Origin: Mesorhizobium sp. M00.F.Ca.ET.216.01.1.1
Lineage (GTDB): Bacteria > Pseudomonadota > Alphaproteobacteria > Rhizobiales > Rhizobiaceae
Assembly: GCF_004010325.2 (NCBI RefSeq)
Contig: NZ_SADR02000009.1
Coordinates: 1-64,000, forward strand
DNA length: 64,000 nt
Reading direction: 5' to 3'
The translations under genes and the position numbers were made by a program. Of this stretch, positions 30,805 through 38,873 are shown piece after piece (position 1 is the stretch's first letter; every line of letters begins with the position of its first letter). The notes below the pieces were generated by a model. The model was not told the DNA's origin, searched no databases, and saw only the letters and a list, made by a program, of their open reading frames with translations.

Positions 30805-33384
30805 TCAGGTGCCGCGCGGCTTGGCGCGGCTGGTGGCGGCAGCCAGCAGCGGGTTCTCTGGCCAGACATGCTTGGGATAGCGGCCGCGCATGTTGGCCCG
30901 CACATCGGCCCAGGAGCCGCGCCAGAAGCCGGGCAGGTCGCGCGTCGTCTGGATCGGCCGGTGCGCCGGCGACAAAAGCTCGAGCGTCAGCGGCACGGTG
31001 CCGCCGGCGACAGCGGGATGCCGGTCGAGACCGAAGAGTTCCTGGACGCGGATTGCCAGCACAGGCCATTCGCCATCGTAGCGTATCGGTACCCTGCTGC
31101 CCGATGGGGCGTCGAAGTGGGTCGGCGCCAATGTGTCGATCCGGCGCTGCAGGTCATGCGGCACCAATGTCATGAGGCCGGCCGAAAGTGTGCCGGGATC
31201 GATCGCCGAAAAGGAAGCTGCGCCACCCAAAAAAGGCAGCAGCCAATCGTCGAGGTGGTCGAGAAGTGCGATGTCGGAAACGTCGGGCCAGGGTGCGCCG
31301 AGGCCGCGATGCAGCCAGCCGAGCCGCTGGCGCAGCGTCTCCGCCTCCTTGCTCCACTCCAGCAGCGACAGCCCGTGCTCACGCAAGGCGTCGAGGATGG
31401 CAAGATCCGCATCGGCGCCGTCCGGCGCCGGCAACATGCGTTCGGACAGCGTGATGGCGCCGAGGCGAACGGTTTCGCGCACGCGCACCGCACGCCGGTC
31501 GCGGTCGAAGCTCGTTTCGCGGCGGGTCTCGATCCTGTCGGCAAGTGCTGCGCGAATGTCGGCTTCTGCGATCGCAGCCGCTGCAGTGATGCGGGCGTTC
31601 TGCGCCTTGCCCTGCAGGTCGGCGACGACGAGCCAGGTCTCGCCCGCCAGCGGATCGGCGGCGACGAGCATGGCGCCCGAACCGTTGGCCAGAACGAAGC
31701 GGCCGCGCTCGCCGCGCGCCCTGGCGACGCGATCCGGCCAAGCGTGGATGAGAAGGGTGCCGGCGGCCTTACCCTCCCCCTTGTGGGGAGGGTCGGCGAA
31801 CGTGCTTGGCGCCAAGCGAGAGAGACGGGGTGGGGTCGGCGATGGCGTGCCCGATCCCAACCCACCCCGCTCCGCTTCGCGGAGCGACCCTCCCCTCAAG
31901 GAGGAGGGTAAGGCCTGTTTTGCCAGCCCCTCGGCAAGCTGCCGCGCGGCGGTGGCGCGCGGCGATCTCTCGGTGCGAAACCGCATCAGCCGCCGTTCGA
32001 GGTCGGCGCCGTCGCCGCCAAGGCCGCGTTCGGTGAGCAGCACGGCGAGCATGGCTGCTTCGAGCGCCTGGCCGGCCTTTGCTGCTTCGGCCACCATATG
32101 GGCGAGCCGCACCGGCAGCGCCAGTCTGCGCATCGCAGCACCTGCCTCGGTCAAGCGCCCTGCCTCGTCGATCGCGTCGAGCGCATGAAGCAGCGCCCTT
32201 GCTTCGTTGAGCGCGGGGGCTGGCGGTGGATCGAGGAAGGAAAGGCTCATCGGATCGGCGACGCCGAAGGCCGCGCAATCAAGCATCAGCCCGGAAAGGT
32301 CGGCCTCGAGGATCTCTGGCGGGGTGAAGGCGGGAAGCGCCGCTGTCTGCTCGGCCCGCCACAGTCGGATGGTGACGCCCGGCTGGGTGCGCCCGGCGCG
32401 GCCGGCGCGCTGGTCGGCAGAGGCGCGGGAAACGCGCACCGTCTCCAGCCGCGTCAAGCCACTGGCCGGCTCATAGCGCGGCAGTCGCGACAGACCGGAA
32501 TCGATGACGACACGCACGCCGTCGATGGTGATGGAGGTCTCGGCGATCGATGTCGCCAGCACCACCTTGCGACGGCCGGGCGGCGGCGGCTTGATCGCAG
32601 CGTCCTGCGCCTTGTTGTCGAGCATGCCGTAGAGCGGCACGATGTCGGTGTCGGCGCCGATGCGGGTTTGCAGCCGTTCCGTGGTGCGCTCGATCTCTCG
32701 CTGACCAGGTAGGAAGGCAAGCACGCTGCCACTCTCCTCGGCAAGCGCCGAGCGGATCGCCTTGGCCATGGCGTCCTCGATGGCAACGCCGGCCGGCCGC
32801 TCGTCGTAGCGGATGTCGACCGGAAAGGCGCGGCCCTCGCTCTCGATCACCGGCGCGCCGGAAAGCAATCTTGCGACACGGGCGCCGTCGAGCGTCGCCG
32901 ACATGACCAGCAACCGCAGATCGGGCCTCAGCGCGCCTTGCACATCGAGCGCCAGCGCCAGGCCGAAATCGCCGTCCAGCGAGCGTTCGTGGAATTCGTC
33001 GAAGAACACCGCCGCGACACCGGGCAATTCCGGATCGTCGAGGATCATGCGCGCGAGCACGCCTTCGGTGACGACCAGTATCCTGGTTTTCGCAGAAGTG
33101 CGGTTTTCCATGCGCATGGCATAACCGACCGTTTCGCCGGGCTCTTCACCGAGCAGTTCGGCCATGCGGCGGGCGGCAGCGCGGGCGGCAAGCCGGCGTG
33201 GCTCGAGCAGAACGATCTTTCCCGGGCCGAGCCAGGGCGCGTCGAGCAGCGCCAGCGGCACCAGCGTCGTCTTGCCGGCGCCGGGGGGCGCCACCAGTAC
33301 GGCGCTGTTGCCTTGGCCGAGCGCTTCACCGAGCGCCGGCAGCACGGCGGATACCGGAAGCTCCGGCAAGGGTTTTCTGGTCAT
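30805..33384 (-). CDS. hrpB: ATP-dependent helicase HrpB with in-frame repeat insertion
   Basis: An 859-residue DEAH-type helicase of the HrpB family. Walker A is APPGAGKTT (~32-40). The Walker B box is the variant DEFH at 129-132 (FFDEFHERSLDGDF), and motif VI is DQRAGRAGRTQPGVTIRLW. The HrpB C-terminal domain follows. Residues ~490-540 (SSLRGGSLREAERGG, then SRLAPSTFADPPHKGEG) do not belong to the family. They are translated from a palindromic repeat inserted in frame between LAEGLAKQ and GTLLIHAWPDRVARARG. The start codon overlaps the stop of the upstream EamA gene by four bases. The RNA/DNA substrate in rhizobia is unknown. Confidence 0.93.
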   Translation of the reverse strand: MTRKPLPELPVSAVLPALGEALGQGNSAVLVAPPGAGKTTLVPLALLDAPWLGPGKIVLLEPRRLAARAAARRMAELLGEEPGETVGYAMRMENRTSAKTRILVVTEGVLARMILDDPELPGVAAVFFDEFHERSLDGDFGLALALDVQGALRPDLRLLVMSATLDGARVARLLSGAPVIESEGRAFPVDIRYDERPAGVAIEDAMAKAIRSALAEESGSVLAFLPGQREIERTTERLQTRIGADTDIVPLYGMLDNKAQDAAIKPPPPGRRKVVLATSIAETSITIDGVRVVIDSGLSRLPRYEPASGLTRLETVRVSRASADQRAGRAGRTQPGVTIRLWRAEQTAALPAFTPPEILEADLSGLMLDCAAFGVADPMSLSFLDPPPAPALNEARALLHALDAIDEAGRLTEAGAAMRRLALPVRLAHMVAEAAKAGQALEAAMLAVLLTERGLGGDGADLERRLMRFRTERSPRATAARQLAEGLAKQALPSSLRGGSLREAERGGLGSGTPSPTPPRLSRLAPSTFADPPHKGEGKAAGTLLIHAWPDRVARARGERGRFVLANGSGAMLVAADPLAGETWLVVADLQGKAQNARITAAAAIAEADIRAALADRIETRRETSFDRDRRAVRVRETVRLGAITLSERMLPAPDGADADLAILDALREHGLSLLEWSKEAETLRQRLGWLHRGLGAPWPDVSDIALLDHLDDWLLPFLGGAASFSAIDPGTLSAGLMTLVPHDLQRRIDTLAPTHFDAPSGSRVPIRYDGEWPVLAIRVQELFGLDRHPAVAGGTVPLTLELLSPAHRPIQTTRDLPGFWRGSWADVRANMRGRYPKHVWPENPLLAAATSRAKPRGT
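31765..31915. repeat. Palindromic repeat element inserted in frame within hrpB
   Basis: Outer arms GGCCTTACCCTCCCCC (31765-31780) and its near-perfect complement GGAGGAGGGTAAGGCC (31900-31915) bound a 151-base element. Secondary hairpins lie inside it (CTCCCC..GGGGAG near 31774-31790, and TCCGCTTCGCGGA near 31871-31883). I recognise this as a dispersed element normally found between Mesorhizobium genes. Here it is read through in frame, like the Rickettsia palindromic elements that add peptide segments to proteins. Confidence 0.85.
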
Positions 33385-34355
33385 CGTCTCAAGGATACGC
33401 TGCCAATTCGCAGCGCCCGCATATCAGCGGTCGCGGTTGCCGCGCAACCGGCGTGCGTGGCCGGCTCAAGCCGGGTCCGCGAGAACGGGTTCCAGCGCAC
33501 GGTGCCGAGCCTCGCCTCCTCGCGCACCATGGTCAGCAGGCCGGAGCCGCCGACGACGGCGAGCCCGACCAGCGACAGAGAATCCGGATACTCCCGGAAG
33601 AACAGTGCGCCCAGGATCACCGCCCAGACGATCTGCGAATAGTGCGTCGGCGCGATCCAGTTTGCGGGCGCGTATTTGACGGCCAGCAGTTGCAGCAACT
33701 GACCACCGGCGGTGAAGGCGCCAGCCAGCACCAGCCAGGCTAGCTGTCTTAAGTCCGGCAGCGAGAACGAGGTGACTGCTGCACCAATACCGTTGAAGAA
33801 CAGGCCATAGCCGATCAGCACGCCGAGCATTGTCGTGCGCTTTTCCTGTGCGGCAAGCGAGCGCATCAGGATAACACTGGCGGCAGCGAGAAAGGCAACG
33901 CCGAACGCGGCAAGATGGCCAAGATGCAGCTCGCGAAAGCCCGGCCTGACGACCAGCATGACGCCGGCAAAGCCGGCGACCACCGCCAGCCACCGCCACG
34001 GGCCGACCTTCTCCTTGAGAATGACGGTAGAGAGGATGGTGACGCATAGCGGCGCCAGAAAGATCAGCGCATAGACTTCGGCCAGCGGAATGGTGGTGAA
34101 GGCATAGACGCTGAGCACACCAGAGGCGATGCCTGTCCAGGCGCGGGCCTGCACTGCCCAGGGCCGCTTGGTGCGCCAGAAATCGCGCCAGCGTTCGCCG
34201 GCTGGCCGGCTGAAGAGCAGGAAGAAGCCGGCAAACAGCATCGAGAAGAAACCGATCTCGAACACCGTCAACTGTCCGCCCAGGCTTTTGACGACGGCAT
34301 CGCTGCACGAATAGCTTGCATAGGCGATCAGGGCGAGCAGAATTCCGTTCGTCAC
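33381..34355 (-). CDS. EamA/DMT-family transporter
   Basis: An inner-membrane transporter with ten predicted helices and two EamA repeats (first at ~1-130, second from about HLAAFGVAFLAAASVILMRS). The conserved ends are LLALIAYASYSCSDAVVKSL and ALFFREYPDSLSLVGLAVVG. The GTG start at 34355 gives 324 residues and leaves 27 bases to the divergent PIG-L gene. The open frame upstream would overlap that gene head to head and is not favoured. A 40-residue Arg/Ala-rich C-terminal tail is longer than usual. The stop overlaps the start of hrpB by four bases, suggesting translational coupling. Substrate is unknown. Confidence 0.85.
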   Translation of the reverse strand: MTNGILLALIAYASYSCSDAVVKSLGGQLTVFEIGFFSMLFAGFFLLFSRPAGERWRDFWRTKRPWAVQARAWTGIASGVLSVYAFTTIPLAEVYALIFLAPLCVTILSTVILKEKVGPWRWLAVVAGFAGVMLVVRPGFRELHLGHLAAFGVAFLAAASVILMRSLAAQEKRTTMLGVLIGYGLFFNGIGAAVTSFSLPDLRQLAWLVLAGAFTAGGQLLQLLAVKYAPANWIAPTHYSQIVWAVILGALFFREYPDSLSLVGLAVVGGSGLLTMVREEARLGTVRWNPFSRTRLEPATHAGCAATATADMRALRIGSVSLRR

Positions 34356-34382
34356 GTGTTTCCATTTCCGGGAGAGAGCAGA

Positions 34383-35072
34383 GTGAGAATATTGGCGCTC
34401 GGTGCGCATCCGGACGACATCGAGATCTTCATGTTCGGTACGATGGCCGCTTATGCCGCGCAAGGCGCAGAACTTACTTTTGCGATAGCCACCGATGGCG
34501 CCAGGGGCGGACATGGCGATCCGGCATCACTTGCCCGGGCGCGCCGCCAGGAAGCGACGGCGGCGGCGAGCCTGCTTGGCGTGACGCCGCACTTTCTTGA
34601 CTTTGCGGACGGCGCGCTGGTTGCCGATGCCGCCCTGATCGGAGCGCTGAAGGCGCTGATCGGTGATATCAGGCCGGATCTGGCGATCACCCATGCGCCG
34701 AACGACTATCATGGCGACCACCGCGCGCTGTCGGACGGCGTGCGCATCGCGGCGTCCTTCGCTGTCCCGGTCCTGCATGCCGATACGCTCGGCGGCACCG
34801 GTTTTTCGCCGACGCACTATGTCGATATGTCAGGGCATTTCGATCTCAAGGCGAAGGCGATCCGGGCGCACCAGTCACAGGATCCCGAACGTTTCGTCGA
34901 TGCGGCGCGGACGCAGAACGCCTTTCGTGCCGGCCAATGCAATGGCGAGACGGGCGCGCTTGCAGAGGCATTTCGCTTCGAGCCGGTCTTTCCCTTCGCC
35001 GACATCCGCGCCCTGCTGCCGCCTGCGCCGCCGATCCGGCCGGTGACGGTTAGCAACAAGGTGGTCAAATGA
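34383..35072 (+). CDS. PIG-L/LmbE-family deacetylase
   Basis: A 229-residue zinc-dependent amidohydrolase of the LmbE/PIG-L family, which removes acetyl groups from N-acetylated amino sugars or related compounds. The metal-binding AHPDD motif lies at the N-terminus (ILALGAHPDDIEIFMFG, ~3-19). The distal metal His is in THAPNDYHGDHRALSDGVR (~105-123). The GTG start at 34383 follows GGGAGAG at about seven bases. It is divergent from an EamA transporter. Substrate cannot be told; no bacillithiol- or mycothiol-type pathway genes are nearby. Confidence 0.87.
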   Translation: MRILALGAHPDDIEIFMFGTMAAYAAQGAELTFAIATDGARGGHGDPASLARARRQEATAAASLLGVTPHFLDFADGALVADAALIGALKALIGDIRPDLAITHAPNDYHGDHRALSDGVRIAASFAVPVLHADTLGGTGFSPTHYVDMSGHFDLKAKAIRAHQSQDPERFVDAARTQNAFRAGQCNGETGALAEAFRFEPVFPFADIRALLPPAPPIRPVTVSNKVVK

Positions 35073-35191
35073 GCCGGCCACCGACGCACTGAGCTTCCGC
35101 CGGCCGGCAGTCACGGCCGTATCACTGCGCTTCACCTTCCAGCACCGCCATCCGCGCCATGCTGCGGCGCAGCAACGAATTCGCTTGCCTT

Positions 35192-35259
35192 GTTTAGTAA
35201 AAATTGCATCACTAAACAAATTACTAAACATCGGTGCGCCACCGCGTCGTCATGTTTAG
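35192..35259. promoter_or_regulatory. Array of GTTTAGT/ACTAAAC half-sites upstream of the ABC-dha operon
   Basis: GTTTAGT at 35192-35198 faces ACTAAAC at 35211-35217. A further ACTAAAC lies at 35223-35229 and a GTTTAG at 35254-35259. The array sits in an AT-rich pocket 70-140 bases before the binding-protein gene. Repeated inverted half-sites of this kind suggest an operator for a dimeric or tetrameric sugar-responsive repressor. The protein is not identified. Confidence 0.65.
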
Positions 35260-35329
35260 GCCCCGGAGGAGGGGTTTTGCGGGCTCTTGAAACCGTCATC
35301 CGGACGCGTTTCGCAAATGGGAGGAAGGC

Positions 35330-36661
35330 ATGAAATCGACCTTGAAACTGGCGTTGGGACTGACCTCGGCGATGCTTGCGTCGACAGCCGTCTCGAACGT
35401 TGCGCATGCGGAAGACCTGACGCTTTGCTGGGCAGCCTGGGACCCGGCCAACGCGCTTGTGGAATTGTCCAAGGACTTTACCAAAGAGACCGGCATCGGC
35501 ATGAAATTCGAGTTCGTGCCGTGGACCAATTATGCAGACCGCTTTCTCAACGAGCTGAATTCGCACGGCAAGCTGTGTGACCTGATCATCGGCGACAGCC
35601 AGTGGATCGGCGGCGCCGCCGAGAACGGCCACTACGTCAAGCTGAACGACTTCTTCGACAAGGAGAAGATCAGCATGGACGACTTCGTGCCGGCCACCGT
35701 CGTCGGCTATTCGGAATGGCCGAAGAACTCGCCGAATTACTGGGCGCTGCCGGCCATGGGCGACGTCGTCGGCTGGACCTACCGCAAGGACTGGTTCTCT
35801 AAGCCGGAACTGCAGAAGGAATTCAAGGAGAAGTATGGTTGGGATCTCGCCGCGCCGGCGACCTTCGACCAGCTCAAGCAGGTCGCCGAGTTCTTCCAGA
35901 AACGCGAGATCGACGGCAAGACGGTCTACGGCGCCTCGATCTACACCGAGCGCGGCTCCGAAGGCATCACCATGGGCGCCATGGACGTGCTCTACAGCTT
36001 CGGCTTCAAATACGAAAATCCCGACAAGCCCTACGAGATGGACGGTTTCGTCAACTCCGACAAATCGGTGAAGGGCCTGGAGTTCTACAAGGCGCTCTAT
36101 GACTGCTGCACCCCTCCCGGGGCGTCCAACAGCTACATGGGCGAAGGCGTCGATGCCTTCAAATCTGGCCAGGTGGCGATGCACATGAACTTCGCCTTTA
36201 CCTGGCCGGGCCTGCAGAAGGACGAGAATGTCGGCGGCGACAAGATCGGTTATTTCGCCAATCCCAAGGGTCCCGACGGCGACCAGTTCGCCCAGCTCGG
36301 CGGCCAGGGCATCTCGGTGGTCTCCTATTCCGACAAGCAGGACGCCGCGCTCAAATACATCAAATGGTTTGCCAACAAGGACGTGCAAGCCAAGTGGTGG
36401 TCGCTCGGCGGCTACTCCTGTCTCAACGCGGTCGTAAAGGACCGGAGCTTCCCGGCCAGTCAGCCCTATGCGCAGACCTTTCTCGACTCGATGGCCATCG
36501 TGAAGGATTTCTGGGCTGAGCCCAGCTACGCGCCGCTGCTGCAGGCTTCGCAGAAGCGCTTCCACGACTATGTCGTGGCCGGCCAGGGCTCGAGCAAGGA
36601 TGCGCTTGACGGCCTGGTCAAGGACTGGACCGCGGTGTTCCAGGACGACGGCAAGATGTGA
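35330..36661 (+). CDS. Carbohydrate ABC transporter substrate-binding protein
   Basis: A 443-residue periplasmic family-1 solute-binding protein. Residues ~1-27 form a signal peptide (STLKLALGLTSAMLAS, cleavage after VAHA). The mature start EDLTLCWAAWDPANALVELS and later WALPAMGDVVGWTYRKDWFS are typical of binding proteins for sugars or polyols. Four Cys residues occur, including a CC pair in ALYDCCTPPG. A strong GGGAGGAAGG ribosome-binding site precedes the ATG. It is the first gene of an operon with two permeases, two ATPases and a dihydroxyacetone kinase system. The ligand is therefore probably dihydroxyacetone, glycerol or a sugar that yields it; this is inferred from context. Confidence 0.9.
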   Translation: MKSTLKLALGLTSAMLASTAVSNVAHAEDLTLCWAAWDPANALVELSKDFTKETGIGMKFEFVPWTNYADRFLNELNSHGKLCDLIIGDSQWIGGAAENGHYVKLNDFFDKEKISMDDFVPATVVGYSEWPKNSPNYWALPAMGDVVGWTYRKDWFSKPELQKEFKEKYGWDLAAPATFDQLKQVAEFFQKREIDGKTVYGASIYTERGSEGITMGAMDVLYSFGFKYENPDKPYEMDGFVNSDKSVKGLEFYKALYDCCTPPGASNSYMGEGVDAFKSGQVAMHMNFAFTWPGLQKDENVGGDKIGYFANPKGPDGDQFAQLGGQGISVVSYSDKQDAALKYIKWFANKDVQAKWWSLGGYSCLNAVVKDRSFPASQPYAQTFLDSMAIVKDFWAEPSYAPLLQASQKRFHDYVVAGQGSSKDALDGLVKDWTAVFQDDGKM

Positions 36662-36772
36662 ACGGCTCCTCCCGAGCTAGGCCCAAGCGTCCCGTGCCAC
36701 CCCTTGGCACGGGACGCAGTTCAGATAAATTCCATCGTCGAGACGACCCAAGTGACCGAAGCAGGACTGACC

Positions 36773-37720
36773 ATGCTCAATCGGACTGCGGACAGCGTTG
36801 CCCGGGCTACCCCCGAGCCGTTGGCCCGCAGGGTCCGGGGCATCAGCGACAAAGGGCTGGCCTGGCTGTTCATCTCGCCGACGATCCTGCTGCTGCTGGC
36901 CATCAACATCTTCCCGCTGTTCTGGGCGATCTATCTTTCCTTCACCAACTACCGTGCCAATCGTCCCAACGAAGTGGTGAAGAACCTTGGGTTCGCCAAC
37001 TACAAGCGCATCCTTGGCGACCAGGACATCTGGATCGCCATGCAGACGACGGCGCATTTCGTCTTCTGGACCATCCTGCTGCAAACGCTGATCGGCTTCA
37101 CGCTGGCCTGGCTGATCGACCGGAAATTCCGCGGCCACGCCTTCTGGACGACCATCATCCTGGTGCCGATGATGTTGTCGCCGGCGGTGGTCGGCAATTT
37201 CTGGCGCTTCCTCTACGAGCCGCAGATCGGGCTGTTCGCCTATGCCGTCTCGTTCGTCAGCGGCATTCCGCCGACGAACATCCAGATGCTCTCCAACGTG
37301 TCGCTGGCGCCGTGGTCGATCATCATCGTCGACACCTGGATGTGGACGCCTTACGTAATGCTGATCTGCCTCGCGGGGCTGCGCTCGATCCCCGAATACA
37401 TCTACGAGGCGGCGGAGGTCGACCGCGCCTCCAACTGGCGGCAGTTCTGGTCGATCACGCTGCCGATGGCGCTGCCCTTCATCATGCTGGCGGTGCTGTT
37501 CCGCGGCATCGAGAATTTCAAGATGTTCGACATGGTCAACCTCCTGACCGGCGGAGGGCCGGGCTCGACCACCGAGGTCGCCTCGATCACGCTGAAGCGG
37601 CAGGCCTTCGAAAGCTGGCGAACGGGCTATTCCTCGGCCTTCGCCATCATCCTGTTCGTCGCCGTGTTCGGCCTCGCCAACATCTACGTCAAGGCGCTCA
37701 ACAAGGTGAAGCAGCGATGA
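36773..37720 (+). CDS. Carbohydrate ABC transporter permease (MalF-like)
   Basis: A 315-residue inner-membrane permease with six core helices. The first is LAWLFISPTILLLLAINIFP. The EAA loop, which docks on the ATPase, is YIYEAAEVDRASNWRQFWSI. Such subunits form a heterodimeric channel with the next gene's product. The start at 36773 (MLNRTADSVARATPEPLARR) is chosen; in-frame codons upstream at 36704 or 36752 are possible, and none has a strong ribosome-binding site. Its stop overlaps the next ATG by four bases. Confidence 0.9.
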   Translation: MLNRTADSVARATPEPLARRVRGISDKGLAWLFISPTILLLLAINIFPLFWAIYLSFTNYRANRPNEVVKNLGFANYKRILGDQDIWIAMQTTAHFVFWTILLQTLIGFTLAWLIDRKFRGHAFWTTIILVPMMLSPAVVGNFWRFLYEPQIGLFAYAVSFVSGIPPTNIQMLSNVSLAPWSIIIVDTWMWTPYVMLICLAGLRSIPEYIYEAAEVDRASNWRQFWSITLPMALPFIMLAVLFRGIENFKMFDMVNLLTGGGPGSTTEVASITLKRQAFESWRTGYSSAFAIILFVAVFGLANIYVKALNKVKQR

Positions 37721-38667
37721 GCCTGACATCAGCCCATTCGGTCGTCGCCCCAAGCGCCACATCGAGGCGCATCGCGGGCACGATCATTGTCGCCTACGCG
37801 CTGATCTCGATCGTGCCGCTGCTGTGGATCTTCGCCACCAGCTTCAAGACGCCGCCGGATTCGATCGCCTATCCGCCGAAGATCCTGTTCCAGCCGAGTC
37901 TCGAAGGCTACTGCAATTTGTTCACGACGCGGACGCGGCAGACGCCGGAATACATCAAGGCGTTGGGACCGGCGACCGGCCTGTGCGACGAGACAGTGCG
38001 CAAGCGCAACATGGTGATCGCCGGCCCGTCCAACTTCATGCCGCGCTTCGTCAATTCGCTGATCATAGCCTTCGGATCGACCTTCTGCGCGGTGTTTCTC
38101 GGCACGCTGTCGGCCTATGGCTTCTCGCGCTTCAAGGTGCCGCTGGCCGACGACCTCCTGTTCTTCATCCTGTCGACGCGGATGATGCCGCCGATTGCGG
38201 TCGCAATCCCGATCTACCTGATGTATCGCGAGCTCGGCCTTTCCGACACCGCGCTCGGCATGATCTTGCTCTACACGGCGGTCAACGTTTCACTCGCCGT
38301 CTGGCTGCTGAAGGGCTTCATCGACGAGATCCCGCGCGAATATGAGGAAGCGGCGATGATCGACGGCTACACGCGGCTGCAGGCGTTCTGGCGCACCGTG
38401 CTGCCGCAGGCGACCACCGGTATCGCCGCGACCGCCATCTTCTGCCTGATCTTCGCCTGGAACGAGTATGCCTTCGCCGCACTCCTGACGTCAGGCACGG
38501 CGCAGACCGCACCGCCCTTCATCCCGACGATCATCGGCGAAGGCGGCCAGGACTGGCCGGCCGTCGCGGCAGGCACGACGATCTTTCTGGTGCCGATCCT
38601 CGTCTTCACCATCCTGCTTCGCAAGCAGCTGCTGCGCGGCATCACCTTCGGCGCGGTGCGCAAATGA
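37717..38667 (+). CDS. Carbohydrate ABC transporter permease (MalG-like)
   Basis: A 316-residue permease with six helices. The EAA loop is PREYEEAAMIDGYTRLQAFW. The N-terminal helix is followed by a periplasmic loop of about 60 residues (FTTRTRQTPEYIKALGPATG and beyond), longer than in many MalG relatives. That loop carries a Cys (GLCDETVRKRN) and may contact the binding protein. The start overlaps the stop of the preceding permease and the gene overlaps the next by four bases, so translation is coupled. It works with the MalF-like subunit. Confidence 0.9.
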   Translation: MSLTSAHSVVAPSATSRRIAGTIIVAYALISIVPLLWIFATSFKTPPDSIAYPPKILFQPSLEGYCNLFTTRTRQTPEYIKALGPATGLCDETVRKRNMVIAGPSNFMPRFVNSLIIAFGSTFCAVFLGTLSAYGFSRFKVPLADDLLFFILSTRMMPPIAVAIPIYLMYRELGLSDTALGMILLYTAVNVSLAVWLLKGFIDEIPREYEEAAMIDGYTRLQAFWRTVLPQATTGIAATAIFCLIFAWNEYAFAALLTSGTAQTAPPFIPTIIGEGGQDWPAVAAGTTIFLVPILVFTILLRKQLLRGITFGAVRK

Positions 38668-38870
38668 GCCTGACCCGGCCCGCAAAACGCAAATCGCGCT
38701 GGCCGGCCTGGGCCAGGCGCGGCCTGATGGAGAATATTGCGACGGTGACCATCGCCACCGGTTTCCTGATGCTGTTCCAGCCCTTCGCGCTGGCGCTCTA
38801 CACCTATTCCTTCATCACCATGCTGGCCGGCACGGCGATGTTCATCATCGTCTCGAAGTTTCCGGAGTAG
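38664..38870 (+). CDS. Small membrane protein of the ABC operon
   Basis: A 68-residue protein with a basic N-terminus (RPAKRKSRWPAWARRG) and two hydrophobic segments (TVTIATGFLMLFQPFALALY and TMLAGTAMFIIV). It is predicted to span the inner membrane twice. It is embedded with a four-base overlap to the upstream permease and a three-base gap to the ATPase. Similar small genes of unknown role accompany some polyol ABC importers in rhizobia. It may be an accessory subunit of the permease complex; I do not recognise a named family. Confidence 0.75.
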   Translation: MSLTRPAKRKSRWPAWARRGLMENIATVTIATGFLMLFQPFALALYTYSFITMLAGTAMFIIVSKFPE

Positions 38871-38873
38871 ACG

